A stretch of DNA of 11,252 nucleotides from Willaertia magna. Taxonomy: Eukaryota; Heterolobosea; Eutetramitea; Acrasida; Naegleriidae. Shown piece by piece: positions 1-7,381 of the stretch (its first letter is position 1; every line of letters begins with the position of its first letter). Under the pieces are notes generated by a model, which was given only the letters and a program-made list of their open reading frames with translations, ran no database searches and had not been told where the DNA came from. The position numbers were made by a program, and so were the translations under genes. The DNA lies in NCBI GenBank assembly GCA_902984215.1, contig CADWAF010002185.1, forward strand, positions 1-11,252, written 5' to 3'.

Positions 1-134
1 TTTTTTTTTTTTTATTTATCAAAAAGGCTTAATCTGATTTGATTCTTTTTTTCTACCACATTTACATCGGAATGATAAATAACAATTAACTTATGAAAAA
101 CTATTAATTACTAAACAATTAATTATCGGAATGA
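1..134. other. AT-rich leader upstream of SmD1, no gene seen
   Basis: The window opens with a T-run at 1-13. No open frame of useful length is visible. There is no GT dinucleotide on the plus strand from position 1 up to the SmD1 coding region, so no conventional intron donor exists here. The stretch also carries the two copies of a 10-bp direct repeat listed separately. It is presumably promoter or 5' UTR, or the inside of an intron whose first exon lies before the window. Confidence 0.5.
66..134 (+). repeat. Direct repeat ATCGGAATGA, two copies
   Basis: ATCGGAATGA occurs exactly at 66-75 and again at 125-134, a start-to-start distance of 59 bp. The second copy ends directly before the first ATG of the SmD1 reading frame. 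Two identical 10-mers that close together in AT-rich spacer may be a promoter or UTR element, but no function can be assigned from sequence alone. Confidence 0.5.
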
Positions 135-590
135 ATGAATTTAATAATAAATAATCTAATTACTTATAGATTTTTAATGAAACTAAGTGGTACTCCCAAC
201 ACTGTTTTTATAGAACTAAAAAACGGTACCGTAATTTCAGGTACCATTATAGGAGTAGATATGAGTATGAATACCCATCTAAAATCCGTTAGAATGACAT
301 TAAGAGGTAAAAACCCAATTTCTTTAGAAAATATGAGTGTTCGTGGAAGTAATATTCGATACGTTATCTTACCTGATACTTTAAATTTAGATAATTTATT
401 ACAAGATACAACAATTCATCCAAAACCTAAAAGGAAGTTAGCTGGTGGGGCAAGTGGTGTCGGCGGTACAGGCGCTGGCAGTGGTAGTGCAAAAGGAGGA
501 AAGGGAGGGCCTGGTGGAGGTGGCGCTTCTGGAATGATTAGAGGAAAGAAACTATTGAAGAAAGGAGGACGACGAGGATTAAAGGTTTAA
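135..590 (+). CDS. SNRPD1: Small nuclear ribonucleoprotein SmD1
   Basis: SmD1 is one of seven Sm proteins forming the ring around the Sm site of U1, U2, U4 and U5 snRNAs. The 151-residue frame holds a complete Sm fold at about residues 12-88. Sm1 includes the family-typical [10 protein letters not shown] (41-50), and Sm2 reads [13 protein letters not shown] (69-81). RFLMKLS (12-18) matches the usual SmD1 start, but eight extra residues lie between the initial MNL and RFL. Known SmD1 proteins start almost directly before RFLMKL. Possible explanations are an N-terminal insertion, a start at the internal ATG (177), or an upstream exon outside the window spliced at TATAG (165-169). The tail (about 103-151) is rich in Gly, Ser and Lys and lacks the usual Gly-Arg repeats. 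The gene converges on its neighbour with only 76 bp between stop codons. Identity is near certain; the exact start is not. Confidence 0.93.
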   Translation: MNLIINNLITYRFLMKLSGTPNTVFIELKNGTVISGTIIGVDMSMNTHLKSVRMTLRGKNPISLENMSVRGSNIRYVILPDTLNLDNLLQDTTIHPKPKRKLAGGASGVGGTGAGSGSAKGGKGGPGGGGASGMIRGKKLLKKGGRRGLKV

Positions 591-666
591 TAATGTATTT
601 TTTAATTTTGTTTAAATTATTTTGTTAAATATAATTTGTAATTACTTTTAATTAATATATTAAAAA

Positions 667-1189
667 TTATTTCTTTTTTAATTGTTCCACTTCCTCTTGT
701 AAATTTTTACTTTTTTACAATTATTTTAATATATTAAATTTAAATAACTTACATTTCCTGTTTATATTTAGCAACAATAATATTAAAATCATTTTTTAAT
801 TTCGTTATAATTTCATTTTGACTTCTAATTAATTTATCATATTCTTCTTTCTTTACATATTCATCTAATTTTGATTCATAATCATCATCTTTAGGTAAAT
901 TTTTTGGAGATGCAGGGGTTGTAGGTAATTCTACTAATGTAGTTTTATCTTGTTCTTCATTATGTCCTTCATTTTCTTTATCGGAAACTACATTTGTATC
1001 AATATTTAATTCATTCATTATTTTTCTACGTTTTAGTTTTTTATCATCTAGTAAATTATCATCCTTTTTATTATTATTTACTTCTTCTTTGGTATCTCGT
1101 TTTTTTGTATTCGTGTTGTTATTATTGATTAACACTTCTTCTTCATCTTCTAAAATATTCAAAGCTTCTCTTTCTGCTTCGGAACTCAT
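667..1189 (-). CDS. Acidic, Asn/Lys-rich coiled-coil protein (two exons)
   Basis: I do not recognise this protein. The coding sequence joins 1189-753 and 709-667 on the minus strand (159 residues). The intron at 710-752 is 43 nt, begins GTAAGT and ends AAAAAAG. Without splicing, the frame stops straight after QEM. With splicing it continues to a charged heptad-like end, KNLQEEVEQLKKK. The N-terminus is highly acidic (EDEEE, 14-18), followed by Asn-rich stretches. A basic cluster KKLKRRK (50-56) could be a nuclear localisation signal, and a KEN tripeptide lies at 71-73. Residues about 104-159 are predicted by eye to form a coiled coil. The in-phase junction and the meaningful C-terminus support the model. 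The charge pattern suggests a nuclear or scaffold protein, but no specific role can be inferred. Confidence 0.7.
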
Positions 1190-1424
1190 TTTTTCCAGTA
1201 ATTTCTTTCTCCCATCTTCAAAAAAGCCTATGTTTTTTTGAGAGCAGTGAAATGTTGTTATTTCAAGAGAATTAAGGGAAAGAATAAGAGAATTAAATTT
1301 ACAGTTTTATTGATTTGTTTTTGAGTGAAGAAGGTAAAAGGAGGTTTGCTAATGAGGTAAAAAGAGAAGGAGAAGAAAGGATTTTAGTCTGAAAAGAAAT
1401 AATAGAATAATAATACTGAACTAA

Positions 1425-1885
1425 TTATTTCTTATATAAAGTACTACTGAAACTACTACTACTTCCAATATTAGAGGAGGAAGCTTTCTTAGGAGAAGTA
1501 CTACTACTTTCCTTTAAAATTTTTTCTTCAGTTTCCAGTTGATGTTCAAAGAATTGAAGACAAAAAACGCAAACATAAACTTTTGAATAAAGTAAGGCTG
1601 GAGAAACTGGTTTAATCTTCATTCCCCATCTGTTCCGATCATTAATAACAATAAACATTTGTTATTTCAAACAAACATAATCGTCGATTATTTAATTATC
1701 ATTAATTAAAACTACAAATAAGAAAATACATACCGCTGCCTCAATTTTAAAACGGAATTATAAGAGATAGCTCCAGGCAATGATTCTACATAAAATTCTT
1801 GTTCGCATAATTTACATTTCCACTTCTTTTGTAACCCTTGAAATACTTTATAATCATTTGGAGATAAATCTTGAGCTGCTGGCAT
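1425..1885 (-). CDS. Small CxxC/CxxC zinc-ribbon-like protein (two exons)
   Basis: Function unknown. The coding sequence joins 1885-1734 and 1629-1425 on the minus strand (118 residues). The intron at 1630-1733 is 104 nt, starts GTATGT and ends GGAACAG. It splits an Arg codon with phase 2 preserved, giving LKLRQRWGMKIKP across the junction. One cysteine pair lies in each exon: KCKLC (C24, C27) and VCVFC (C71, C74). Four cysteines in two CxxC knuckles about 43 residues apart are the layout of a zinc ribbon. The segment between them includes VESLPGAISYN, which looks folded rather than low in complexity. The last 30 residues are Ser/Lys-rich and probably disordered. The second exon read alone would give a misleading start inside the intron. 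Metal binding is an inference from cysteine spacing. Confidence 0.7.
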
Positions 1886-2072
1886 ATTTTTTCTTGTAGA
1901 TGATCATTTTTTCCCGCCTTAAAACTTGGGCTGTAGAGTTTTTCTTAGTTAATGGTCAACTCAAATGTTTAATAAAGTATCTGAAACAACAGAAGAAATT
2001 AGAATGTAAAATTTGTGTAAAAATTTTATGAAAAGATAATGTGAGAAAAGGTTGTTAATAAAAAACAATAAG

Positions 2073-2321
2073 CTATTTATTGCAACAAGTCTTTTCTACA
2101 CAACATTTCTTTTTTTCTTTACAACAAGAGGCTTCAGTTGAACAACAAGGTGTTTCATTACAACAAGAATTATTTCCAGAACAACATGATGATGATTCGT
2201 TGTTACCTGAACAACAAGTTTTATCTACACAACATGTTTTTTGTTCTTGACAGCACTTAGCATCTTTTGAACAACAAGGAGTGATTGAACAACAATTGTT
2301 ATTGGATGACGAAGATTGCAT
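2073..2321 (-). CDS. Cysteine-pair repeat protein, metallothionein-like
   Basis: This intronless 82-residue protein contains 22 cysteines, all in 11 adjacent CC pairs, with Ser, Asn, Lys and Glu between. The gaps between successive pairs are 4, 5, 5, 4, 8, 5, 4, 5, 5, 4 residues. The pattern CC-x4-CC-x5-CC-x5-CC-x4-CC therefore occurs twice (about residues 10-37 and 53-80), with one extra pair between. The two modules also share ITPCC/ETPCC and KTCC positions, so an internal duplication is likely. There is no signal peptide or membrane segment and almost no hydrophobic residue. The density suggests a thiolate metal-cluster protein in the cytosol, analogous to metallothioneins, but I match it to no named family. 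The ATG follows an A-rich stretch, and the divergent neighbour starts 387 bp away. Confidence 0.72.
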   Translation of the reverse strand: MQSSSSNNNCCSITPCCSKDAKCCQEQKTCCVDKTCCSGNNESSSCCSGNNSCCNETPCCSTEASCCKEKKKCCVEKTCCNK

Positions 2322-2708
2322 TTTCTTTTTTTTTGAATTGTTTTTTCATTATTAGTATACCTTTGGCTTTTAAACTACTCGTCCATACAAATATGGTGTG
2401 GGACACTTGGACTTATTTGGACTAGTTGTAAAAATCAAAAGAGTAAAATTGAAGATTTTGATTAAAATATTTTAAAAACGTCAATACAAGTTTTCACAGA
2501 CAAGAAATTAAACTGAAATAAAATACAAATTTTAACATTGATATTCTTTGAATGTTATTTATGAAACTTGCATAATAAAGAAAAAATCATATAAAGGAAT
2601 GAGCTCCTGAAAAATTATTGGTGATCCCGGACAAACCCAACAACAAACGATTAAGAACAGTTCATGTAATAAATATTTACAGAACTAACTAACTTTAAAA
2701 AAAAAAGA
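2322..2708. other. Divergent intergenic spacer, no gene seen
   Basis: These 387 bp separate the start codons of the Cys-pair gene (-) and the cyclase-like gene (+), so they should contain both promoters. No coding frame of note is visible. TATAAA at 2590-2595 is the best core promoter candidate for the plus-strand gene, 114 bp before its ATG. TTGGACTTATTTGGACT at 2407-2423 is a short imperfect direct repeat. CCATA and TATGG near 2383-2396 form a weak 5-bp inverted repeat. Confidence 0.5.
2590..2595 (+). promoter_or_regulatory. Candidate TATA box for the cyclase-like gene
   Basis: TATAAA lies 114 bp upstream of the ATG at 2709 in an otherwise featureless AT-rich spacer. Such motifs arise easily by chance at this base composition, so support is weak without transcript start data. 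Confidence 0.25.
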
Positions 2709-5426
2709 ATGAAAGTGGTTCCAGTGATAAGTAAAGAACAACAAGAGAAGAATGAATTGAAGAAAGTAGATAAGCATTCGGTTTCTACAAGTAATAATAA
2801 TAAAACTATTGAGAATGATGGAATTGAACAAGGTATAAAGTTTTATAGGTCTATTAGTTGTTGTTTAACAATGCTTATTTCCTTATCAATTGTATTAAGT
2901 ATTCTATTTATTACGGCTGTTTGGGTAAGTAGCAAGAAGGCTTTAACAAATCGTTAACTTTAACATTCATTAAGGTTTCAACTTTCAGCGCCTCTTTAAT
3001 TACATTAGCAGATAGTAATAGAAGAAATGAGTTTAATAAATTAGAAACGTATTTCAGGCAAACCATTAAGGGTATTGAAAACTTTGGACAAACTGCTAGT
3101 GGCGTTTTGTCTAAGGAATTACAATTTTATGATTTAAGTAAGACAGAGAGTTTAATGTTCAGTTTGTGGAAAGCTCAATATTTAAATACAAAAGGAAATG
3201 AATACTTTATTTTCATTGTAGATGAAGATGGTATTGCATTGGGTTTTGCAAGACCAGATATTCCAGATATTTATGGAGCTGGGGTTTATGCAATGTTAGC
3301 AATTTGTAAGTATTAACAGTTAGAACTTTTAACAATTTACTAATGAAATGATTCTGTTGACTGGTACAAACTGGTTAGTGCACCCTGATATTACTGGAAC
3401 ACAGCTTCACTTTTATTTTTGTAATGATTTTTTTAACAAAAATTATTGTGATAGAAAACCTTTTGGTAAACCTGATTTGGCAACTGATATTTCTGGATCA
3501 AATTTATTGCTTTACTATATGGCTTTGCCTTATTTAGGTAATATTATCTGGACACCAACATATAGTGATGTTGCAACTCCAGGGCTTTTACATCTCAATA
3601 TGCTTACCGCCTTTAACACTACTTACACAAATAATAAGAAGAAAAACGCTGTATTTGCTTATGATTTTGCTGCATCAAGGTAAGTAAAAATGGTTTTAGG
3701 TAATTTGTTTATGTTGTAAAACTATTGTGAATCGTAGTATGAATATTTATTTAAATGAAAGCACTTTACATTTACCTGGGGCAGTGGTGTTTGTTATAGA
3801 GACATCTACAGGACACGTTGTTGCAAGTAAGTAATTGATTACATTTAACAATATTTACCATCTCACTTTAGGTAATGACCCTGTAGTTTTCACATGCAGC
3901 AAGTGCGTCGAAATTTTATACTCCTCAAATTTACAAGTAATAAGTGACTTTGTGTATAGCAATTTTAATCAAAAATTAACTAACCTTAAATGTAATTATC
4001 AATATTCTTTATCATATTCAAACAGATATGTTAATGTAATGAGAATATGCACAGAAAATGGGGTAGATTGGGTATTAATTTTAAGTGTAGAACAATGGTA
4101 TTATATTGGAAACATTGTGATTGCCATAATTGCAGCAGTTGTCGCAAGTATTATAATTATATTTATTGGAATAATTGTTGGTATTTATTTTTCATCCAGA
4201 ATAGTTGCTCCATTTAAACAATTAATTGTTTTATTTAGTTTGGTTTCAAATATGGAACTTGAAAATATTTCAATACCTGGATCATTCTTTTCTGAGGCTG
4301 AGTTTATTATGTACATGTTTAATCAGATGGTATCAAGAATGAAGTTATACAGATCATTCATTCCAAGTTTTCTGTTAACAGAATTAGAGGACCAAATATT
4401 AAATGGAAATAATATCAGTACAACCCCTAAAGTTGAATCTCTCATTGCTCATGATATTAATGAAAAACATCAAAAGTTGAAAAGTAAACCAAGGCTGTTT
4501 TCTATGGACTCTACTCCTTCTTTAAGTCGCCAAGCTTCTTCCTTAGAACATTCATCACTTAGAATGAGCAGTAATTCATCATTTTTACAGAAATTTGAAT
4601 TGGGCCTTGAAATTAAAGACGTGACAATTGTAGGCTTAAAACTTATTAATTTCGGTTCTTGGATGACATTAGTGGATACCAAAGAAATTGTTTCTGTGAC
4701 AACATTAATTTTTCAAACAGTTCAACAACTGGCAAAATCAGGAAAAGGTCAGGTTGGAGTTTTTGAAAATGGATTTATAACCATATCCTTTAATGCAGCC
4801 ATAAATTCTGACCATCATGGATTAAAAGGTTGTAATATTGCTACATCCTTAATAGAAAAATTACCACAATTAAAGATAACTGAGGAAACATCTAAAGGAC
4901 CGCTTCCATTTACAATACATTGTGCAGTTGTTACGGATTCTGTTGCTTGTGGTAATTTGGGAACTACTGAAGTTAAATCATTTTCAATTATAGGAAATAT
5001 CCAACATAAAATTCAAGAACTGCTAGCCAAAAATTTAGAGTTTGAAATTCCAATTACAGTGTCGGAAAAAGTACAAAAGGTTATTAAAGAACAGTTTTTA
5101 TGTAGACCTATTGAAACAATAAGTTTTTGTAATAACCAAGGCCAACTAGAAAATGTAAATATTTTTGAATTGGGAGAAAGTTTGCGTGTGGAAATGGATG
5201 GTAAGTAATTTAATTCACAATTTAATAATTTAATATCTGTCTTGAAGAATGGATGTATGAAATGGAACAAAAAGAATCTAAAAACAAATGGAACAATTAC
5301 AATGCAGGATATGATTTATATTTAGATGGAAAATATGAAGAAGCTCTTAAAAAATTTAAAGAACACTTATCTATTAATCCAAATGATAAAATTGGAAAAA
5401 AGATGATTGAAATATGTCAATATTAA
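2709..5426 (+). CDS. Two-pass membrane protein with Cache-like ectodomain and degenerate class III cyclase domain (six exons)
   Basis: Exons are 2709-2924, 2975-3305, 3379-3679, 3738-3826, 3872-5200 and 5248-5426 (814 residues). All five introns (50, 73, 58, 45, 47 nt) start GTAAGT, end AG and keep frame. A cytosolic head (1-45) leads to a first membrane helix (about 49-80), then an extracellular region (about 81-388) resembling a dCache sensor, with PDIPDIYG and long aromatic strands. The second helix (about 391-420) is Ile/Val-rich and is followed by a HAMP-like linker and SFIPSFLLTELED (near 471-483). Residues about 557-725 align with nucleotide cyclase catalytic domains: VTIVGLKLINF, NGFITISF, CGNLGTTEVKSFSIIGN. 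Both metal-binding Asp positions are changed (K569 and N612), and the usual transition-state Asn/Arg pair reads His and Glu. Catalysis is therefore unlikely. After EWMYEM (756-761) comes a TPR-like hairpin (about 770-803). A receptor or scaffold role is inferred. Confidence 0.85.
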
Positions 5427-5810
5427 TCATTGTACAACAATCAAAAAACAATCAATAAGGAATGAATAGAGGATGCATATTGATAAAACAAACCAATTGT
5501 AAAGAATAACCCTGTTACAAACACTTTTACTTTAAATGTCTTGCTACAACAACAATTAAGGCAACAACAACAATATTTAACACCACAACAGCAAGCTTTA
5601 TTGCAATATAAATCTACATAATCAACAATACATACAAGATTAATAATTGTCATTAATGGTTTATAAATTGAAGTTATGTATTTATTAATATCAATTAGCC
5701 AGAATTTTTAATTTTGTTCTAAAATTATTGAGCCACCTTGAAAATGAACTTTGCTTTACAGACATTACAATTTTGATCTTACAAAAGATTAACTTTAATC
5801 TCAAAATAAA
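5427..5810. other. Spacer between cyclase-like and ankyrin genes
   Basis: The spacer is 384 bp. The only frame worth noting is the minus-strand Cys-rich ORF listed separately. The complementary plus-strand frame around 5480-5620 reads as a Gln-rich segment with LLQQQL, RQQQQYL and TPQQQALLQ, ends in TAA, and has no ATG. TATAAATT at 5662-5669 could serve the ankyrin gene, whose ATG is 149 bp downstream of its first base. The rest is plain AT-rich sequence. Confidence 0.4.
5441..5653 (-). CDS. Doubtful small Cys-cluster protein with a C-terminal membrane segment
   Basis: This ATG-initiated frame would give a 70-residue protein. The N-terminal half carries 12 cysteines, mainly in runs ACCCG, YCCCCL and NCCCS (about residues 20-36). 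The C-terminal half (about 43-70) is hydrophobic enough to cross a membrane. Clustered cysteines next to a membrane segment could be palmitoylated. Against the gene: it is short, it sits in a small spacer, and CAA repeats on the other strand automatically produce Cys, Leu or Val runs here. The opposite strand reads as a Gln-rich peptide. No family is recognised. Treat it as a candidate only. Confidence 0.3.
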   Translation of the reverse strand: MTIINLVCIVDYVDLYCNKACCCGVKYCCCCLNCCCSKTFKVKVFVTGLFFTIGLFYQYASSIHSLLIVF

Positions 5811-7010
5811 ATGACAGAAAAGAAAACAGAAGAGAAACCGAAGCTTGAAGACGAACAGTTACTTGAAGCTATTAATAATGAAGATATTGAAGGAATAAAA
5901 TCGGCTTTAAATAGTGGAGCAAATGCTAATTTTTCTAAATACATTGAAGGAACATGGGGTGCATATGAACAATACTCAATGATTCATAAAGTATTGGAAT
6001 GGAGCGAAGATAATAAAGAATTAAAAAGAGAAGCTGTTGAATTACTATTAAGCAGAGGTGCTGATGTTAACGCAAAATATGGAGAATCTAACTGGAAAGG
6101 ATCTGGTTCATCTGGAACAGCTTTCCAAATGGCTTTAAATTATGGAGATAATGACGTTATTGGTTTGTTCTTAGAACATGGAGCAGATCCAAACACTATT
6201 GAAAGAAGAGAAGCCCATACTATGAGATATGATGGTAGTTCCTCAGAGCCTGTATTATATAAAGCAACTGGAAGGATTGCTAAGGATTTAGTTAAAAAAT
6301 TACTTGCAAAAGGAGCAAATCCTAATGAATTTGCAAAGAATAGAGGTCAGTCAGAGTATGGACCAATAAGTGACACAAAAAAGACTGCATTGCATTATGC
6401 TTGTGAAATGTTTTGTGAGGAGGAAGAGAACAAAAGAAAAGAAGATTTGTTAGTTATAATTCGTTATCTTATTGATTATGGCGCTGATGTAAATGCTTTA
6501 GGAAGATATGTAGATCAGGTAGATGTAGATAGAGGGTTTAATGAAGACGAAGAATATGATGAAGAATTTGATAATCCCAGAAGTGAAAAGTTCGTTCCAA
6601 GAGTAAAGAATGTTTATAAGAGATTTATTGCTCTTCATTTAGCCTTACTTTTAAGGAATGAACAGTTAACTACATTATTGATGGCTAATGGTGCTGATAC
6701 AAGCATTCCCTTTAAAGAAGATAATGTTGAGATGTCTTCTTTAGAGTTGGCAAAAGAAGAACCGTTTATTTCTTTAATTAAGCCTTTCAGTTGGTCACCT
6801 TCTAATCATATTTATTTACCGTTTGAGTTAAGAAGAGGAATTGCTACTCTTCAAAAGTGTTCGGTGCGTTTAAATTGGCCTTTAAATATTGACACTTTGG
6901 GAATAATTTATACTTTTCTTTGTCAAGATTACTTTTATTGTCAGAATTTAAAGTTTATTGAGTGGAGAAATAAGGAGGAAATGAATGATAAAAACAATAG
7001 GTTTTGGTAA
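5811..7010 (+). CDS. Ankyrin-repeat protein with C-terminal helical cap
   Basis: This intronless protein of 399 residues has at least six ankyrin units, marked by the inter-repeat turns SGANANF (35-41), RGADVNA (82-88), HGADPNT (123-129), KGANPNE (167-173), YGADVNA (223-229) and NGADTSI (293-299). Before these turns are the expected helix pairs, for example AVELLL and VIGLFL. Several units are expanded. The fifth carries an EEEENKRKE insert, and an acidic linker (about 236-258, rich in Asp, Glu and Tyr) separates units five and six. After the repeats, LPFELRRGIATLQKC (336-350) and WPLNIDTLGIIYTFL (356-370) form a C-terminal segment that I associate with ankyrin proteins of amoebae; it recalls short F-box or SOCS-like adaptor helices. 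The likely role is protein binding in the cytosol, partner unknown. No signal peptide or membrane helix is present. Confidence 0.88.
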   Translation: MTEKKTEEKPKLEDEQLLEAINNEDIEGIKSALNSGANANFSKYIEGTWGAYEQYSMIHKVLEWSEDNKELKREAVELLLSRGADVNAKYGESNWKGSGSSGTAFQMALNYGDNDVIGLFLEHGADPNTIERREAHTMRYDGSSSEPVLYKATGRIAKDLVKKLLAKGANPNEFAKNRGQSEYGPISDTKKTALHYACEMFCEEEENKRKEDLLVIIRYLIDYGADVNALGRYVDQVDVDRGFNEDEEYDEEFDNPRSEKFVPRVKNVYKRFIALHLALLLRNEQLTTLLMANGADTSIPFKEDNVEMSSLELAKEEPFISLIKPFSWSPSNHIYLPFELRRGIATLQKCSVRLNWPLNIDTLGIIYTFLCQDYFYCQNLKFIEWRNKEEMNDKNNRFW

Positions 7011-7080
7011 CAAATTGTAGAGTGGAAATAAAAAGCAAAATATAAAACTCGCCAAACAAAAAATCTAGTGTTTCAAAATT

Positions 7081-7084
7081 AAAA
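7081..7084 (-). terminator. Pol III T4 terminator of the 5S rRNA gene
   Basis: On the minus strand the mature 5S end GCTGTAGAT runs directly into TTTT (plus-strand AAAA at 7081-7084). This is the standard RNA polymerase III stop signal. The first T overlaps the final base of the mature rRNA as annotated. Confidence 0.8.
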
Positions 7085-7201
7085 TCTACAGCACTACAGG
7101 TTCCCGAGAAGTCTCCCATCTCAGTACTAATGTAGCCCTACTGTGCTTTACTTCTCAAATCGGACGGGATGAGGTGCTTTCACAGTGGTATGGCCGTAGA
7201 T
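7084..7201 (-). rRNA. 5S ribosomal RNA
   Basis: Read on the minus strand, this 118-nt segment begins ATCTACGGCCATACCACTGT and ends GTGCTGTAGAT. The two ends pair as ATCTACGGC with GCTGTAGAT, a 9-bp helix I with one G-U pair. GCCATACCAC, CATCCCGTCCGAT, TTAGTACTGAGATGGGAGAC and CTCGGGAACCTG match the conserved eukaryotic 5S blocks in the right order and spacing. It is a single copy here, between two convergent protein genes, and is not seen next to other rRNA genes. No compensating defects are visible, so it looks functional. Confidence 0.96.
7111..7153 (-). promoter_or_regulatory. Internal Pol III control region of 5S (A block and C block)
   Basis: On the minus strand AAGTAAAGCACAG (7153-7141) matches the 5S A block, and TTAGTACTGAGATGGGAGAC (7130-7111) matches the C block. 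In 5S genes these bind TFIIIA and drive type 1 Pol III transcription. The assignment follows from the conserved position within 5S. Confidence 0.65.
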
Positions 7202-7381
7202 ATTAGTCTTCCTTTCCACAACTGTTTGTTAACACTAGCAATTTTTACTTGAGATAAACGCGTTGAATTATTTTTATTTAATTAAAAAACGTACTCTCAA
7301 AGAGAGTAGTGTGCAAAAAAGTGTATTGAATTATGAAATATTTTTGTAAAAGTTTGTAATAATTAATTATTCATAATTTAT
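7202..7381. other. Spacer between 5S rRNA and sterol reductase stop
   Basis: The spacer is 180 bp and has no coding frame of note. It contains a palindromic octamer AACGCGTT at 7257-7264, which stands out in this AT-rich setting, and the hairpin at 7292-7308. It should hold the 3' UTR of the sterol reductase and the 5' flank of the 5S gene. Confidence 0.45.
7292..7308. repeat. Perfect 7-bp inverted repeat with AAA loop
   Basis: TACTCTC (7292-7298) and GAGAGTA (7302-7308) are exact inverted copies around AAA, so either strand could form a short hairpin. It lies about 74 bp past the sterol reductase stop on that gene's strand, and about 91 bp upstream of the 5S start. There is no adjoining U-run typical of a bacterial terminator. 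Confidence 0.45.

Noticed and set aside
1190..1424. Possible extra exon between the two minus-strand genes
   Set aside because: No frame with sensible composition joins either neighbour. Both neighbours are complete without it.
2599..2610. Four-codon upstream ORF before the cyclase-like gene
   Set aside because: It lies only a few bases after the candidate TATA box, so it would probably not be in the transcript.
3306..3323. Early AG sites (3318-3319, 3322-3323) as acceptors for intron 2 of the cyclase-like gene
   Set aside because: They would make introns of only 14-18 nt, break frame and lead into a stop at 3330. The AG at 3377-3378 restores frame.
4470..4682. Minus-strand frame inside the cyclase-like gene
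   Set aside because: It is a shadow of exon 5, whose sense-strand protein is clearly the real product.
5013..5270. Minus-strand frame across the end of exon 5
   Set aside because: It is antisense to the cyclase-like domain and crosses a well-supported intron.
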